DNA of 64,000 bases from Candidatus Koribacter versatilis Ellin345 (GTDB lineage: Bacteria; Acidobacteriota; Terriglobia; Terriglobales; Acidobacteriaceae). Of the stretch, positions 7,722 to 16,293 are shown piece after piece; position 1 is the stretch's first letter, and each line of letters starts with the position of its first letter. Made by a program: the position numbers and the translations under genes. The DNA lies in the NCBI RefSeq assembly GCF_000014005.1, contig NC_008009.1, forward strand, positions 4,030,001 to 4,094,000. The letters run 5' to 3'. The notes below the pieces were generated by a model. That model did not search any database. It saw nothing but the letters and a program-made list of their open reading frames with translations, and had not been told where the DNA came from.

Positions 7722-8474
7722 ATGAGCGCAGAGGTGCAGAAGGTAGACATCGAACTCACCGGCAATCGGCTGGTGAGCTTTAAAGACAAAGGACGCGCAT
7801 TCACGTTGGAATTCCGTCGTCTTACGAACGGCGACTGGATGAAGTACTTCGGCGGTATCTCGACGGAGAGCGAGCGCGATGCGAAGGAACGCATCGATCG
7901 ATTCGACGTGCGCACTCCGGGCGCGGCGCTGGTGAACGAGGCGCTGATAGGAGCAAAGGGATACAAAACCCGGAGCGGCGAAGACCTGACCACGGTGGCG
8001 AACTGGCAGCGCGCGATTCCTTACGGCCATCGAGCGATTGCTGCAGAAGCGCTGATTGATGTTGCGCCATCGCAGAGTGCAGCGGAGATCGCATTTGACC
8101 CGGAAGTGCAAGAGGTCTACCTCGACGCGCGCTGGGGCAGCGTGGAGCCCGGAACGATGCAGCTATACACCGGGCTGCTGCACCGATTTGGCATGGTGAC
8201 GGTAGAACACGAGCGCCGCTATAACCGCGCCATGAGCGAGGCGCGCGTGGTGGGCGGAAGCCGTACCGGCCGCACTATCTATCCCGGCCGGCACAAACTC
8301 TTCGCCGAACTCTATGACGACCTGGTCGTTGGCGTGGCCGGCTACACCGTGAATGGCACTGCTCTGGTGGAGAACAAGGCACTCATCCGCGAGGAGATGG
8401 ATACGTTTCACAAAGTGTCCGCGGTAGCGTGCCTGTTCGAGAAGCCGGAGCGCGAGGAGGCGTCGGCCGCGTGA
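7722..8474 (+). CDS. Phage tail assembly chaperone-like protein
   Basis: A 250-residue protein of mixed helix and strand, not closely recognised. The gene lies between tail tube and tape measure, where tail assembly chaperones (lambda gpG equivalents) are found. The start ATG 7722 is chosen because AGGAG (7711-7715) sits six bases before it; a GTG at 7698 in the same frame lacks a ribosome site. The next frame begins at the stop (GTGATG), but I see no slippery heptamer in the overlap, so the usual programmed frameshift of gpG/gpGT systems is not supported here. The function is inferred from order only. Confidence 0.5.
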   Translation: MSAEVQKVDIELTGNRLVSFKDKGRAFTLEFRRLTNGDWMKYFGGISTESERDAKERIDRFDVRTPGAALVNEALIGAKGYKTRSGEDLTTVANWQRAIPYGHRAIAAEALIDVAPSQSAAEIAFDPEVQEVYLDARWGSVEPGTMQLYTGLLHRFGMVTVEHERRYNRAMSEARVVGGSRTGRTIYPGRHKLFAELYDDLVVGVAGYTVNGTALVENKALIREEMDTFHKVSAVACLFEKPEREEASAA

Positions 8475-8875
8475 TGATCGTCGTCTCGCGAGATTACGAC
8501 GGGCTGCGCATTGCGGCCCTGGAACTCATGAACGAGGAGTTCCAGGGGGAGGACCGCGATCGCCTGGCGCGGCGTGCGAAGGCCGGGGCTGCCAACAGCG
8601 AGGCAATGCTCGCCGAGGCAGCGCCGGCACGTTCGCTTGCCGACGGGTACTACGTGCGCGCGGATTATCTCTTCTGGCTCGATGATGTGTTGCGCGCGAC
8701 GACGATCGCACAGATGAGCGCCGCTGAAGTTCATGGGCTGAATGCGGTGCGCCGCGCGCGCGATCAGTTCCGAATGGAACACCCGAATTGCCCGCACTGC
8801 GGTGCGATGAACGAACGGATAAAGATCATTTGCAGGAAATGCGGTAAGCGCACATCCACGGACAAGAGGCACTGA
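8474..8875 (+). CDS. Second chaperone-position protein with C-terminal zinc ribbon
   Basis: A 133-residue protein whose N-terminal part is helical and acidic and whose C-terminus holds a clear zinc ribbon: Cys106-x2-Cys109 and Cys120-x2-Cys123 (CPHCG and CRKCG). The position, immediately before the tape measure and overlapping it by TGATG, is that of the second tail chaperone (gpGT-like). A zinc ribbon there is not typical. Either GTG 8471 or ATG 8474 could start it; GAGGAGG lies at about 8453-8459. It could instead be a small nucleic-acid or protein-binding factor. Motifs are seen; the role is inferred. Confidence 0.55.
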   Translation: MIVVSRDYDGLRIAALELMNEEFQGEDRDRLARRAKAGAANSEAMLAEAAPARSLADGYYVRADYLFWLDDVLRATTIAQMSAAEVHGLNAVRRARDQFRMEHPNCPHCGAMNERIKIICRKCGKRTSTDKRH

Positions 8876-11526
8876 TGGCAGCCGTAGCGACAATCCAGAT
8901 AGTGGCCGATGACAGCGGCGTGAAGCAGACGACCAACGACGTGCAGCAGACTTTCCAGCGCACCAATGACAACCTGCGCACGATGGGAAACACGGGCGAG
9001 CAGGCGTTTGGGAAGGTGATCGCGGCCGAGCAAAAGGCGCACGCGTCCGCAAAGCTCCTGGAGGGAACGCTGGGCATCGAGGTGCCGCGCGCGTTGGGGA
9101 AGGTCATCGCAAACTCTCAGATTCTCGGACCGATCTTTGCCGGCGCGTTCAACATAGCGATCTTTGCGGCGGTTGTACCGATCGTGGAAGAGATCGGGAC
9201 AAAGATCAAGGAAGGGACGCAGTGGCTCGGCGGGTATACGGAGGCGGTCCGCGATTTTTACAAAGAGCTGATCGCGGACAACCAGAAGATGTTGGCTGAG
9301 TTTTCCGACAAAACAATCGGGCAGATGTTCATCGCCCAGACCAATCTTCAGATCGAGCAAATTGAAAAACAAAAAGAGGCGCTCGAAAAGGCACGCGACT
9401 CGGGTGACACAGGGATATTAGGCAAAGTTGCGCCAGAGGCGGCGTATGCGATCTACACGAAGATGATCAACGACATCTCGAACAAGGAAGTTGGGCTCGA
9501 AAAGCTGCGAGAGGAGCAGCTGAAAAAGCTCACCGATGTCAATAAGGAAGAAACCGAGAAACAAAAGCAGGAGGAAATAAAGGCGTGGAACGAGCGGCAG
9601 GCGATTGTGAAACAGGCGACAAATGAACTCGCCGCTATCCATACGCGTGCCACAGAGCAAGGTGTTTCTGACAGCGAAAAAGCGACACTCGTGTTCATCG
9701 ACGAATGGAAGAAGACCCTAGCAGCGGCGCAAGCTGCGGGCGCGTCGAGAGAGGAGACGGAAAGGCGAGTAACCGAAGTGGTGGCCGGATTCTCGCGTGA
9801 ACGTTCGCTCGCGGACGAGAAAGAAGCCGAAGCCCGTGACAAGGCCGATGCAGAGGCTGTCGCCGCGATCGAGCGCCGACACGAGGAGCTGGCGCGGAAA
9901 GAGCAAGAACGTCAGCGCGTCGTGGACGATGCAACGATCAACACGAAAGACCTGGAGGCGCAGGCCGCAGCCGACAGCGTTCCGCCTTGGATGAAGGCCA
10001 ACGACGAGATCATTAAGGAATACCAGCGCCGCTACGAGGAGGCGCAGAAGCTCTCAGATGCCGGTGTTGCGATGGAGAAGACCGATGCCGATCGCGGGCT
10101 GCAACTTCAGCAGCTCGCTTCGCGACAGATGATCGCCGCGGATGCCGACATGACGGCGAAGATCCGCGAACAGCACCAGCAGATGGTGGATGAACTAGCT
10201 GGCGAATTGCAAAGCTGGGGAGACGACCTGTTCAATGGCAAAATCGGCCAGCACATTCTCGACGCGGTTAAGCACCTCTTCTACCAGATCCTGGCGAACT
10301 GGCTGCTCACCCTGAACCAGATGGGAAGTGCCGGCAGCGGATCGGGCGGCGGCGGTGGACTTCTGCAATCGATCTTCGGTGGGCTGTTCGGAAAGCTCTT
10401 CGGCAACGGCGGTGGATCGGGTGGCGGTGGAGCCTTCGGTGTGCCGCTGCCTGGAATGGGCGATGGCCTAGGACCGCTCGAAGGGATGAGTGCAGCCGGC
10501 GCAGCAGGTGGCACTGGCCTCGCGGCCGGCTTCGGATCGTTGGCTGCGATGGGAGCTCCCGGAGCGCCGGGGCTGGGCAACATGCTCGGCGATTCACTCA
10601 GCGGCGGCGCCGGCACGGCGGGCATGGTGGCGCAACAGAGCGCAACCCAGATACAGACGAGCTCTATCCTCGGCGCGCTTACCGGTGGAACGCTGTCGAA
10701 GATCTTTCCCAACGGCATCCAGCTTGGAAAGTTCGGGATGAGCGGCTCTCAGCTCGGCACGATGGGCGTTGGGCTCGGCATCGCATCGGCAATCAACGCG
10801 TACCAGTCTGGATCAGTGACCCAGGGCGCGATCGGCGGCGCATTGGGCGGCATCATGACGGGCTTCGCGATCGGCGGCCCGGTAGGCGCGGCGGTGGGCG
10901 GGCTGATCTTCCTCGGCAATATCATCGCAGGCTTGTTCGGCCGCAACGCGAAGAAGCGCCAGGCACAGGAGATGGGCGCTTCGTATTTGAAGAGCATCCA
11001 GGACACGCGCGATCAGTATATGAAGCACCAGATGGACTTCAACTCGGCGAACAGCACGCTGGACTCGATTGCGAACCAGGCGCAAGGGCAGATGTTCCAG
11101 CTCGGCGGCGTGGGCAAGAGCGCGTATTGGAACCAGGTGAATCCGAAGATCGTGCAGGCGCGCACTGATATCCAGAGCACAGAGGGCGAGCGCGGCCGCC
11201 GCGGCGCGATCGATTACCAGGCGCCGGAGTTCCACACTGGCGGCTACATCGGGCCAGAGCTGAAATCGAACGAGCTGATGATCAAAGCGAAGACCGGCGA
11301 GTTCGTCGTGAATCCGCAGGCGACGGCGATGAACCGCGCGACGCTGGAAGCGATGAACAGCGGCCGCGCGCCTTCGCCGACATCGCGATCGGGCGGCACT
11401 GTGCATCTCATCATCCAGGCGATCGACGTGCAGAGCTTTCGGCAATGGTTGCGATCGGGTGCGGCGCGCGAGATTAAGGACGCACTCTCTATCGAAGACC
11501 TGCAGGTAGTGGGAGGCGGAAACTAA
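8875..11526 (+). CDS. Tail tape measure protein
   Basis: This 883-residue protein is by far the longest tail gene. Residues 1-70 are helical (QTTNDVQQTFQRTNDNLRTM), followed by a hydrophobic segment near residues 80-115 and long coiled-coil-prone charged helices from 120 to about 460. A Gly-rich stretch then follows (GSGSGGGGGLLQSIFGGLFG) with hydrophobic glycine-zipper-like segments to about 700. The C-terminal region has FHTGGYIGP then KAKTGEFVVNPQATAMNR, a common tape-measure ending. Its length sets tail length, about 0.15 nm per residue by the general rule, suggesting a tail of about 130 nm. ATG 8875 overlaps the previous stop. Confidence 0.85.
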   Translation: MAAVATIQIVADDSGVKQTTNDVQQTFQRTNDNLRTMGNTGEQAFGKVIAAEQKAHASAKLLEGTLGIEVPRALGKVIANSQILGPIFAGAFNIAIFAAVVPIVEEIGTKIKEGTQWLGGYTEAVRDFYKELIADNQKMLAEFSDKTIGQMFIAQTNLQIEQIEKQKEALEKARDSGDTGILGKVAPEAAYAIYTKMINDISNKEVGLEKLREEQLKKLTDVNKEETEKQKQEEIKAWNERQAIVKQATNELAAIHTRATEQGVSDSEKATLVFIDEWKKTLAAAQAAGASREETERRVTEVVAGFSRERSLADEKEAEARDKADAEAVAAIERRHEELARKEQERQRVVDDATINTKDLEAQAAADSVPPWMKANDEIIKEYQRRYEEAQKLSDAGVAMEKTDADRGLQLQQLASRQMIAADADMTAKIREQHQQMVDELAGELQSWGDDLFNGKIGQHILDAVKHLFYQILANWLLTLNQMGSAGSGSGGGGGLLQSIFGGLFGKLFGNGGGSGGGGAFGVPLPGMGDGLGPLEGMSAAGAAGGTGLAAGFGSLAAMGAPGAPGLGNMLGDSLSGGAGTAGMVAQQSATQIQTSSILGALTGGTLSKIFPNGIQLGKFGMSGSQLGTMGVGLGIASAINAYQSGSVTQGAIGGALGGIMTGFAIGGPVGAAVGGLIFLGNIIAGLFGRNAKKRQAQEMGASYLKSIQDTRDQYMKHQMDFNSANSTLDSIANQAQGQMFQLGGVGKSAYWNQVNPKIVQARTDIQSTEGERGRRGAIDYQAPEFHTGGYIGPELKSNELMIKAKTGEFVVNPQATAMNRATLEAMNSGRAPSPTSRSGGTVHLIIQAIDVQSFRQWLRSGAAREIKDALSIEDLQVVGGGN

Positions 11527-12360
11527 ATGGCTGAAACCGATGTGCTGAACCCGAGCTTCGACAGCCAGATGAATCCGGACTATCCGTGGAACGAAGTGCC
11601 TCCGGGTGAAGACCTCACCTTCCAGCCGCAAGCGGGCGGTCTGTATACGCGGCATGTGATATCGAACGGCCGCACGTTCCAGCTAACATGGACGGACACA
11701 CCGCGCTGGATTGCCGATCGCATCTTCCAGTGGGAGCGGCAATTTCGCTATAGCTTCTTCACCTTCATGGATTTTGAGCGCGGCCGCGCTTATAGCGGCC
11801 GCTTTCTCGATAAGCCGACGAAGCAGATCACCGGCAACGATCGCTGGACGGTGCAGGCTACGTTCCAGGAGATCGCGCAGCTTCCACTCTCTCAATATGC
11901 CGGCGACGAAGACGAAGACTGGGATAGCTTCGGGGCGATCCTGTTTCCCCGCCAGGTGAGCACTGATCTCGCGCTCGTGACCGGGGCATGGACGCACAAC
12001 GATGCTGACGGATTTTCGATTGGCGATCCGACTCCTGCACCAGGCGGCGCATACCACAGCAACACAACCGACGACATCGCAGAGTGGCTCTACTTCGGTT
12101 ACGGCTTTCGGTTGTACTCCGCGCTGGGTCCAGACCTGGGCAAGGTGGAGATCTCGCACAAACCATATGCGACGCAGGCGTGGACGGTGCTCGCAACCGT
12201 GGACCTATATAACGCCGGCGCGCAGCCTTCGGCGGTCATCTTGACGAAGCATGACCTGCAGCTCGACCTGCACCGCGTGAAGTTGCGCGTGACCGGCACG
12301 AAGAACGGCGCGTCGAGCGGATACAAGGTGTATGCGGACGCGATCGAGGTGATCGAGTAA
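11527..12360 (+). CDS. Distal tail/minor tail protein (gpM-like) with beta-sandwich C-terminus
   Basis: A 277-residue protein directly abutting the tape measure stop. Residues 1-130 resemble short tail-tip proteins, with RHVISNGRTFQLTWTDTPRW and FFTFMDFERGRAYSGRFLDK, a region shared with minor tail proteins that bind the end of the tape measure. Residues about 145-277 look like a discoidin-type beta-sandwich (WTHNDADGFSIG, VKLRVTGTKNGASSG), which may bind carbohydrate. It overlaps the next gene by TAATG. Tail-tip location is fairly sure from gene order; binding to host surface sugar is an inference. Confidence 0.6.
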   Translation: MAETDVLNPSFDSQMNPDYPWNEVPPGEDLTFQPQAGGLYTRHVISNGRTFQLTWTDTPRWIADRIFQWERQFRYSFFTFMDFERGRAYSGRFLDKPTKQITGNDRWTVQATFQEIAQLPLSQYAGDEDEDWDSFGAILFPRQVSTDLALVTGAWTHNDADGFSIGDPTPAPGGAYHSNTTDDIAEWLYFGYGFRLYSALGPDLGKVEISHKPYATQAWTVLATVDLYNAGAQPSAVILTKHDLQLDLHRVKLRVTGTKNGASSGYKVYADAIEVIE

Positions 12361-13037
12361 TGGCAGCGCCGATGGATACGACGATCACCGCGATCCTTCC
12401 GCGCACGAGTGGCTTCGCGCTCGCGGGTTTGGTCGATATCGAGACAGCGGCCGGCGATCAGTTCTTCGTCGGCACACTCGGGGGCACGTTTCCTTCGCGC
12501 TTCGATGGATCGCCGCAGATCTACAAACCGTGGGTTAAAAGCGCTGGTCCTTTCAAGCTCACGCGCACGCTACGCACCGATGGTGGCGACGTTGTATTCC
12601 AAAACATCATCGGTAACCTGATCCAACGCGATGTCGGCCGCGCGTTTGCGATCACCGAGTTCGAAGGTGCGTATGCAGTGGTGCGCTATTGGAATTTGCT
12701 CGCCGAAAAGATGGTGCGCGAATTTCACGGCTACATGAGCGCCGCGCAACAGCCCCAGGGCGAGGTGCACTTCAAGCTGCTGCAGCTGCTCGATGGCAGC
12801 GACGTAGACCTGCCGGAACGTTCCTATGCCAACAACTGCAGCCTGCGCTTTAAAAGCGAACGCTGCGGATCCACCTCGACGAACCTGACCTGCCCGAAGA
12901 CGCTGGGAGGATGCACGGCGGTTGAACGCTTCGACGGTGTGCCCACACCGCCGCCGATCTACATACTGCAAACGGCGGCGACGCCCGAGAGCCTGAAGAA
13001 TCGGGGCGTGCGGCCGGTGCGGAGGCTTGGGCTCTGA
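12360..13037 (+). CDS. Minor tail protein, gpL/Phage_BR0599-like with four-cysteine cluster
   Basis: A 225-residue protein. The C-terminal part has four cysteines, Cys160, Cys169, Cys178 and Cys185 (NNCSLRFKSERCG and TCPKTLGGC), matching the conserved cysteine pattern of the lambda gpL/BR0599 family, in which the cluster binds an iron-sulfur centre at the tail tip. The N-terminal part is beta-rich with FKLTRTLRTDGGDVVFQN. The gene lies between the distal tail gene and the long tail-tip gene, as gpL lies next to gpJ in lambda. Cluster binding is inferred from family knowledge. It overlaps both neighbours by 1 base. Confidence 0.7.
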   Translation: MAAPMDTTITAILPRTSGFALAGLVDIETAAGDQFFVGTLGGTFPSRFDGSPQIYKPWVKSAGPFKLTRTLRTDGGDVVFQNIIGNLIQRDVGRAFAITEFEGAYAVVRYWNLLAEKMVREFHGYMSAAQQPQGEVHFKLLQLLDGSDVDLPERSYANNCSLRFKSERCGSTSTNLTCPKTLGGCTAVERFDGVPTPPPIYILQTAATPESLKNRGVRPVRRLGL

Positions 13038-15502
13038 TGGCAGCGACTGCGGACACACAGGAACAGATCGCACGCGCGCAGCTTGGCATTCCCGTGCCAT
13101 TCTGTTTCGGCCCTGTGATCGGCGCGGGGAATACGATCATCCAGCACCAGCTCGCGGACGGGACGATTGTCGCCATGATCGCGCTGCACGAGGGCGAGGG
13201 CGATGGAATCGACGCGCTCTTCATCAACAAGAAGAGAGTCGATCACACCGACACGACGCTGGTGCACTACCACCCTGGAACGGACGGCATTCTGGGCGAT
13301 GGCATGATCCCGATCTCGACGGGCGGCGACCAGCGCGTGGACCTCTTCTACAATGACTTGCCCTCGACGGTGAAGAAGGTGACGTTCTCGCGCACGGCGT
13401 ACATTGCGCTGAAGGTACCTCCCGATCCGGGCGCGCCGGATGCCGGCCTCGAAGTGCTCGGCTTCTATCGCTCGCTGAAATGCAAACAGTTCGACAACAC
13501 GGGCACGCAAACGGCCTACGCGTACACGATGAACCACGCGTGGCATGCCTTCGAAATGTGCCTTCGCTTTTTCGTGCGGCCGGAGATGCTGATCGGCGCG
13601 GCACTCACGGCGGCCGAGTTGGCGCGCTTTGACTTCCCGAGCTTCTATGACTCGGCACAATATTTCGACGAAGCCCTGAGTAGCGGTGCAAAACGATTCG
13701 AGGGCGGCGTTGCGGTGGCACAGGCGACGACGTGGGCGAACCTGCAGGAGCAGGTGCTGCGGATGTGCCGCTCCTACATGATCGAGGTGAACGGGAAGAT
13801 TTGCCTCTATGCGGACAAGCCCCGCACTCCGGTCTTCACACTCTCGGCGAAGCACACAGTGCCGGGATCATGGACTCCGGACAAGAGCAACATCCGCGGC
13901 AGCGCAAATTATATTCAGGGCCAGTTTCGCGACCTCAACGCAAAAGCCTCAATGCTGATCGCGGGCGATGGACTGACGCGCGCGGGCAACGTGGTGACCG
14001 CTAGCCTGGTGAACGGCGACGGCGACCCGAGCTACTTCGATGGGAAAGTTGGGGACGGCATCCAGATACAGGGGGCGCTCGATCCCTCGTTCGATCTGGA
14101 AGGTGCGGTGGCCTCGATCGTGTCAGGCGCAATCACCGTCGCGCAAACTGGCCCTGACGCATCGAGTGGGCTCGGCACGGTGTCACACATCGAAACAAAG
14201 TATGCGCAGCGCGTGGTGACGCTCAACCACGATCGGCACCAGCTCGCCGTGGGCACGCGCGGCGTGGGTATGACCGCGATGCGGAAGCGCAAGAGCCTTC
14301 AACTCGACTACGGCAACAACACATGGGAACGCGTGAGCCGCCTGGTGCAGTTTGAGTGCTATCGATACATTGGCATGGATGCTGACCCGTATTTCGCGCC
14401 GTGGGATGCGACGGTGCAGGCGTTCTTCGAAGCCCAGGACGATGACGGCAACCTATTCGCAAAGGTGTGCCCTGGCGACGTGATCACCGTGGATGGATCA
14501 GTGAGCGAAGAGGACCAGGGCGACTACGAAGTGATCGAGGCTGAGCTGCCGCAGATCACCGTCGGTGGAGATAGTGGCAGCGGCAATAAGGGTACGGCGT
14601 TTGCGGTGAATCTCAGCTTGAAGCGCGTGGTGGACGACTCGTTCACAGATGTTCCTTTGCCCGAGGATGACACCGATTTCGGAAGCGTTGAGCCGGGCAC
14701 AGGTTTCGGTGGCCGGAACTATGTGGTCCGCTCTAACCCACTCACCGCCCACGACGCCGGCAGCGACGTGACGATCAACATCGCCAACTTCAACATTGGG
14801 TTCGACACCCACTCACCCGATCCTTATTACTTCGGCAGCACGAGCGCGCACAAGGTGTTCGCCACCACGTACTACATCTACGTGCTCGATCCCTTTGGCA
14901 ACGGAGGCAGCTGCGCCTTCAAGGCCGTGCTCGCCCTCGACAGCTCGCTGGAGGACGCTGGCTGGCTCTTCGTGGGCAGCATTCTGACGCCGGCTGACGG
15001 GGCGGCCGACACGGATTGTAATAATGATGGCGGCGGCGGGGACTCGTCACTTGTACCAAATGTTTCAATGCCAACGGCCTACGATGATGGAGGGTTGGTT
15101 CCGGGTACGTCACTGGCCGATGTCTATGACGGAAACCCTCGCACTTCCGCCGACCTAGGATGCTTCGGCGGGCGCGATCCGGACTTCAATCCTATTAATG
15201 ATGCGGAAGCCGTCTGGAGGGACTTCACGGCGATAGCGGGCCTCGGATCAATGACGACGGTGAACCTTAAGGTGATCTCGGCTGGAACCGGAACCGGGCT
15301 GACCGTCTCCTACTCCCTAGACGGCGGCTCGACCTGGACGACTATCCGCACCGGGGGTGGATGGGACAAGGTAACTGACACCGTCCCACTCACCCCTGCC
15401 GTAGACCTTTCGCAGCTCCGGGTGAAGGGGCATGCACACCAGGGTCTTACGAGTGGAATGGGATGCGACCTGGAGGTATATCAGGCGTGGGTGGAAGCAT
15501 AG
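13037..15502 (+). CDS. Tail-tip/central fibre protein (gpJ-like hub)
   Basis: An 821-residue protein that ends the late operon. Residues 1-450 resemble the hub region of phage tail-tip proteins (QLGIPVPFCFGPVIGAG, WHAFEMCLRFFVRPE, RMCRSYMIEVNGKICLYADK), which close the tail tube and position receptor-binding parts. Residues 540-821 are Gly/Ser/Asp-rich and beta-strand-forming, with a final WTTIRTGGGWDKV and LEVYQAWVEA, similar to galactose-binding or discoidin-like modules, as expected for a host-recognition end. The start ATG 13037 overlaps the previous stop. The following DNA has a strong hairpin and no further phage gene. Confidence 0.7.
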   Translation: MAATADTQEQIARAQLGIPVPFCFGPVIGAGNTIIQHQLADGTIVAMIALHEGEGDGIDALFINKKRVDHTDTTLVHYHPGTDGILGDGMIPISTGGDQRVDLFYNDLPSTVKKVTFSRTAYIALKVPPDPGAPDAGLEVLGFYRSLKCKQFDNTGTQTAYAYTMNHAWHAFEMCLRFFVRPEMLIGAALTAAELARFDFPSFYDSAQYFDEALSSGAKRFEGGVAVAQATTWANLQEQVLRMCRSYMIEVNGKICLYADKPRTPVFTLSAKHTVPGSWTPDKSNIRGSANYIQGQFRDLNAKASMLIAGDGLTRAGNVVTASLVNGDGDPSYFDGKVGDGIQIQGALDPSFDLEGAVASIVSGAITVAQTGPDASSGLGTVSHIETKYAQRVVTLNHDRHQLAVGTRGVGMTAMRKRKSLQLDYGNNTWERVSRLVQFECYRYIGMDADPYFAPWDATVQAFFEAQDDDGNLFAKVCPGDVITVDGSVSEEDQGDYEVIEAELPQITVGGDSGSGNKGTAFAVNLSLKRVVDDSFTDVPLPEDDTDFGSVEPGTGFGGRNYVVRSNPLTAHDAGSDVTINIANFNIGFDTHSPDPYYFGSTSAHKVFATTYYIYVLDPFGNGGSCAFKAVLALDSSLEDAGWLFVGSILTPADGAADTDCNNDGGGGDSSLVPNVSMPTAYDDGGLVPGTSLADVYDGNPRTSADLGCFGGRDPDFNPINDAEAVWRDFTAIAGLGSMTTVNLKVISAGTGTGLTVSYSLDGGSTWTTIRTGGGWDKVTDTVPLTPAVDLSQLRVKGHAHQGLTSGMGCDLEVYQAWVEA

Positions 15503-15542
15503 CATTGTAGGATGGGATCGCGAGTGCCCTGGAGCGGCCAGG

Positions 15543-15588
15543 AAAACAGGAATTACGTGCGAGTACTATCATTTAATTCCTGTTTTTT
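15543..15588. terminator. Bidirectional terminator closing the phage late operon
   Basis: A 13-bp perfect stem pairs AAAACAGGAATTA (15543-15555) with TAATTCCTGTTTT (15574-15586) around an 18-base loop, followed by further Ts on the + strand and preceded by As that give a U-tract on the other strand. It separates the rightward phage operon from the leftward higBA operon. A second GCGAGT/ACTCGC pairing (15559-15564, 15589-15594) could compete with it. Confidence 0.7.
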
Positions 15589-15633
15589 ACTCGCATCCAA
15601 TTCCGGCAGCCACAGTGAGACCCTCCAAAGTGC

Positions 15634-15930
15634 CTATGCGGCGGCTTTGCGCGGCTTGATCTTCGATACGTCCGCCTTCTTGGCAGCAGTTCGGATGTCG
15701 TAGTCGACCTGAACGTTCATCCAGAACCGCGCCGGCATCCCGAAGTACTTTTCCAGGCGCAGCGCAGTATCCGCCGTCATCGCACGATGCTCCCGCACAA
15801 GGTCGTTAATCCGAGGCAGAGGCACGTGCAGTTCTTTAGCGAGGCGGTAGGAGGTGAGACCTAGAGGTCGCATGAACTCCTCACGGAGCAGTTCGCCCGG
15901 ATGAATCGCCCACGGTTTCTTCCCCGCCAT
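15634..15930 (-). CDS. higA: HigA-family antitoxin (XRE helix-turn-helix)
   Basis: A 98-residue protein with the HigA layout. The opening IHPGELLREEFMRPLGLT matches the family start, and the helix-turn-helix follows (SYRLAKELHVPLPRINDLVREHRAMT). The central LEKYFGMPARFWMNVQVDYD is the conserved HigA dimerisation region. The product neutralises HigB and represses the operon by binding its operator. It lies 9 bases downstream of higB on the same strand, in the toxin-first order typical of hig systems. The lysine-rich C-terminal tail is plain. Identification is confident; physiological activity is inferred. Confidence 0.9.
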   Translation of the reverse strand: MAGKKPWAIHPGELLREEFMRPLGLTSYRLAKELHVPLPRINDLVREHRAMTADTALRLEKYFGMPARFWMNVQVDYDIRTAAKKADVSKIKPRKAAA

Positions 15931-15939
15931 AGCGCTCTC

Positions 15940-16221
15940 CTAGTGATAGTCAACGATCTCAACTTCGTAAGCGTTTCCGTCTCGCCAAATGAAACACACT
16001 CGAAATTGATCATTGATCCGAATACTGTGTTGCCCGGTCCGATCGCCCTTCATTGGTTCAAGACGATTCCCCGGCGGAATCTCGAGATGATCCAACTCGT
16101 CAACGTTATTCAGTGTGACCAACTTACGCATCGCGGCTTTCCGAAGCGTTGCTGGAATACGTCTGCTTTTCCCCGTTTCGTAGAGGAGTCTTGCATCGGG
16201 GTCCTTGAAGCTGACGATCAC
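15940..16221 (-). CDS. higB: HigB-family mRNA interferase toxin (RelE superfamily)
   Basis: A 93-residue protein of the RelE/ParE fold, expected to cleave mRNA on the ribosome. Landmarks are VIVSFKDPDARLLYE at the start, RKLVTLNNVDELDHLEIPPG in the middle and IRINDQFRVCFIWRDG near the end, where Arg and His/Trp residues of HigB toxins lie. GTG 16221 is chosen because it gives the family's usual length. An upstream TTG at 16257 would add 12 residues lying over the operator palindrome. No strong ribosome site is visible before the GTG. The antitoxin follows 9 bases downstream. Confidence 0.87.
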   Translation of the reverse strand: MIVSFKDPDARLLYETGKSRRIPATLRKAAMRKLVTLNNVDELDHLEIPPGNRLEPMKGDRTGQHSIRINDQFRVCFIWRDGNAYEVEIVDYH

Positions 16222-16229
16222 TCGGCAAA

Positions 16230-16250
16230 TAGTAACGCGATGCGTTACTA
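16230..16250. promoter_or_regulatory. Palindromic operator for higBA
   Basis: A perfect inverted repeat has nine-base arms TAGTAACGC (16230-16238) and GCGTTACTA (16242-16250) around GAT. It lies 8 bases upstream of the higB start and about 43 bases before the divergent methyltransferase gene. HigA-family antitoxins repress by binding such palindromes, so this is the likely operator. It could also affect the neighbouring gene. Confidence 0.65.
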
Positions 16251-16293
16251 CCGTCAATCGCCGAATGATACCCCTCTTTGCTATCCTTCCTAG

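Noticed and set aside
7394-7783. A coding frame through the leader before the chaperone gene
   Set aside because: It begins inside the tail tube gene in another frame, is Arg-rich, and crosses the structured leader and chaperone start.
8429-8480. Programmed frameshift between the two chaperone-position genes
   Set aside because: No slippery heptamer in the overlap, and the second gene has its own start and Shine-Dalgarno-like GAGGAGG.
1-15502. Integrase, lysis or attachment sites for the prophage
   Set aside because: None could be found; only the structural module is within the window.
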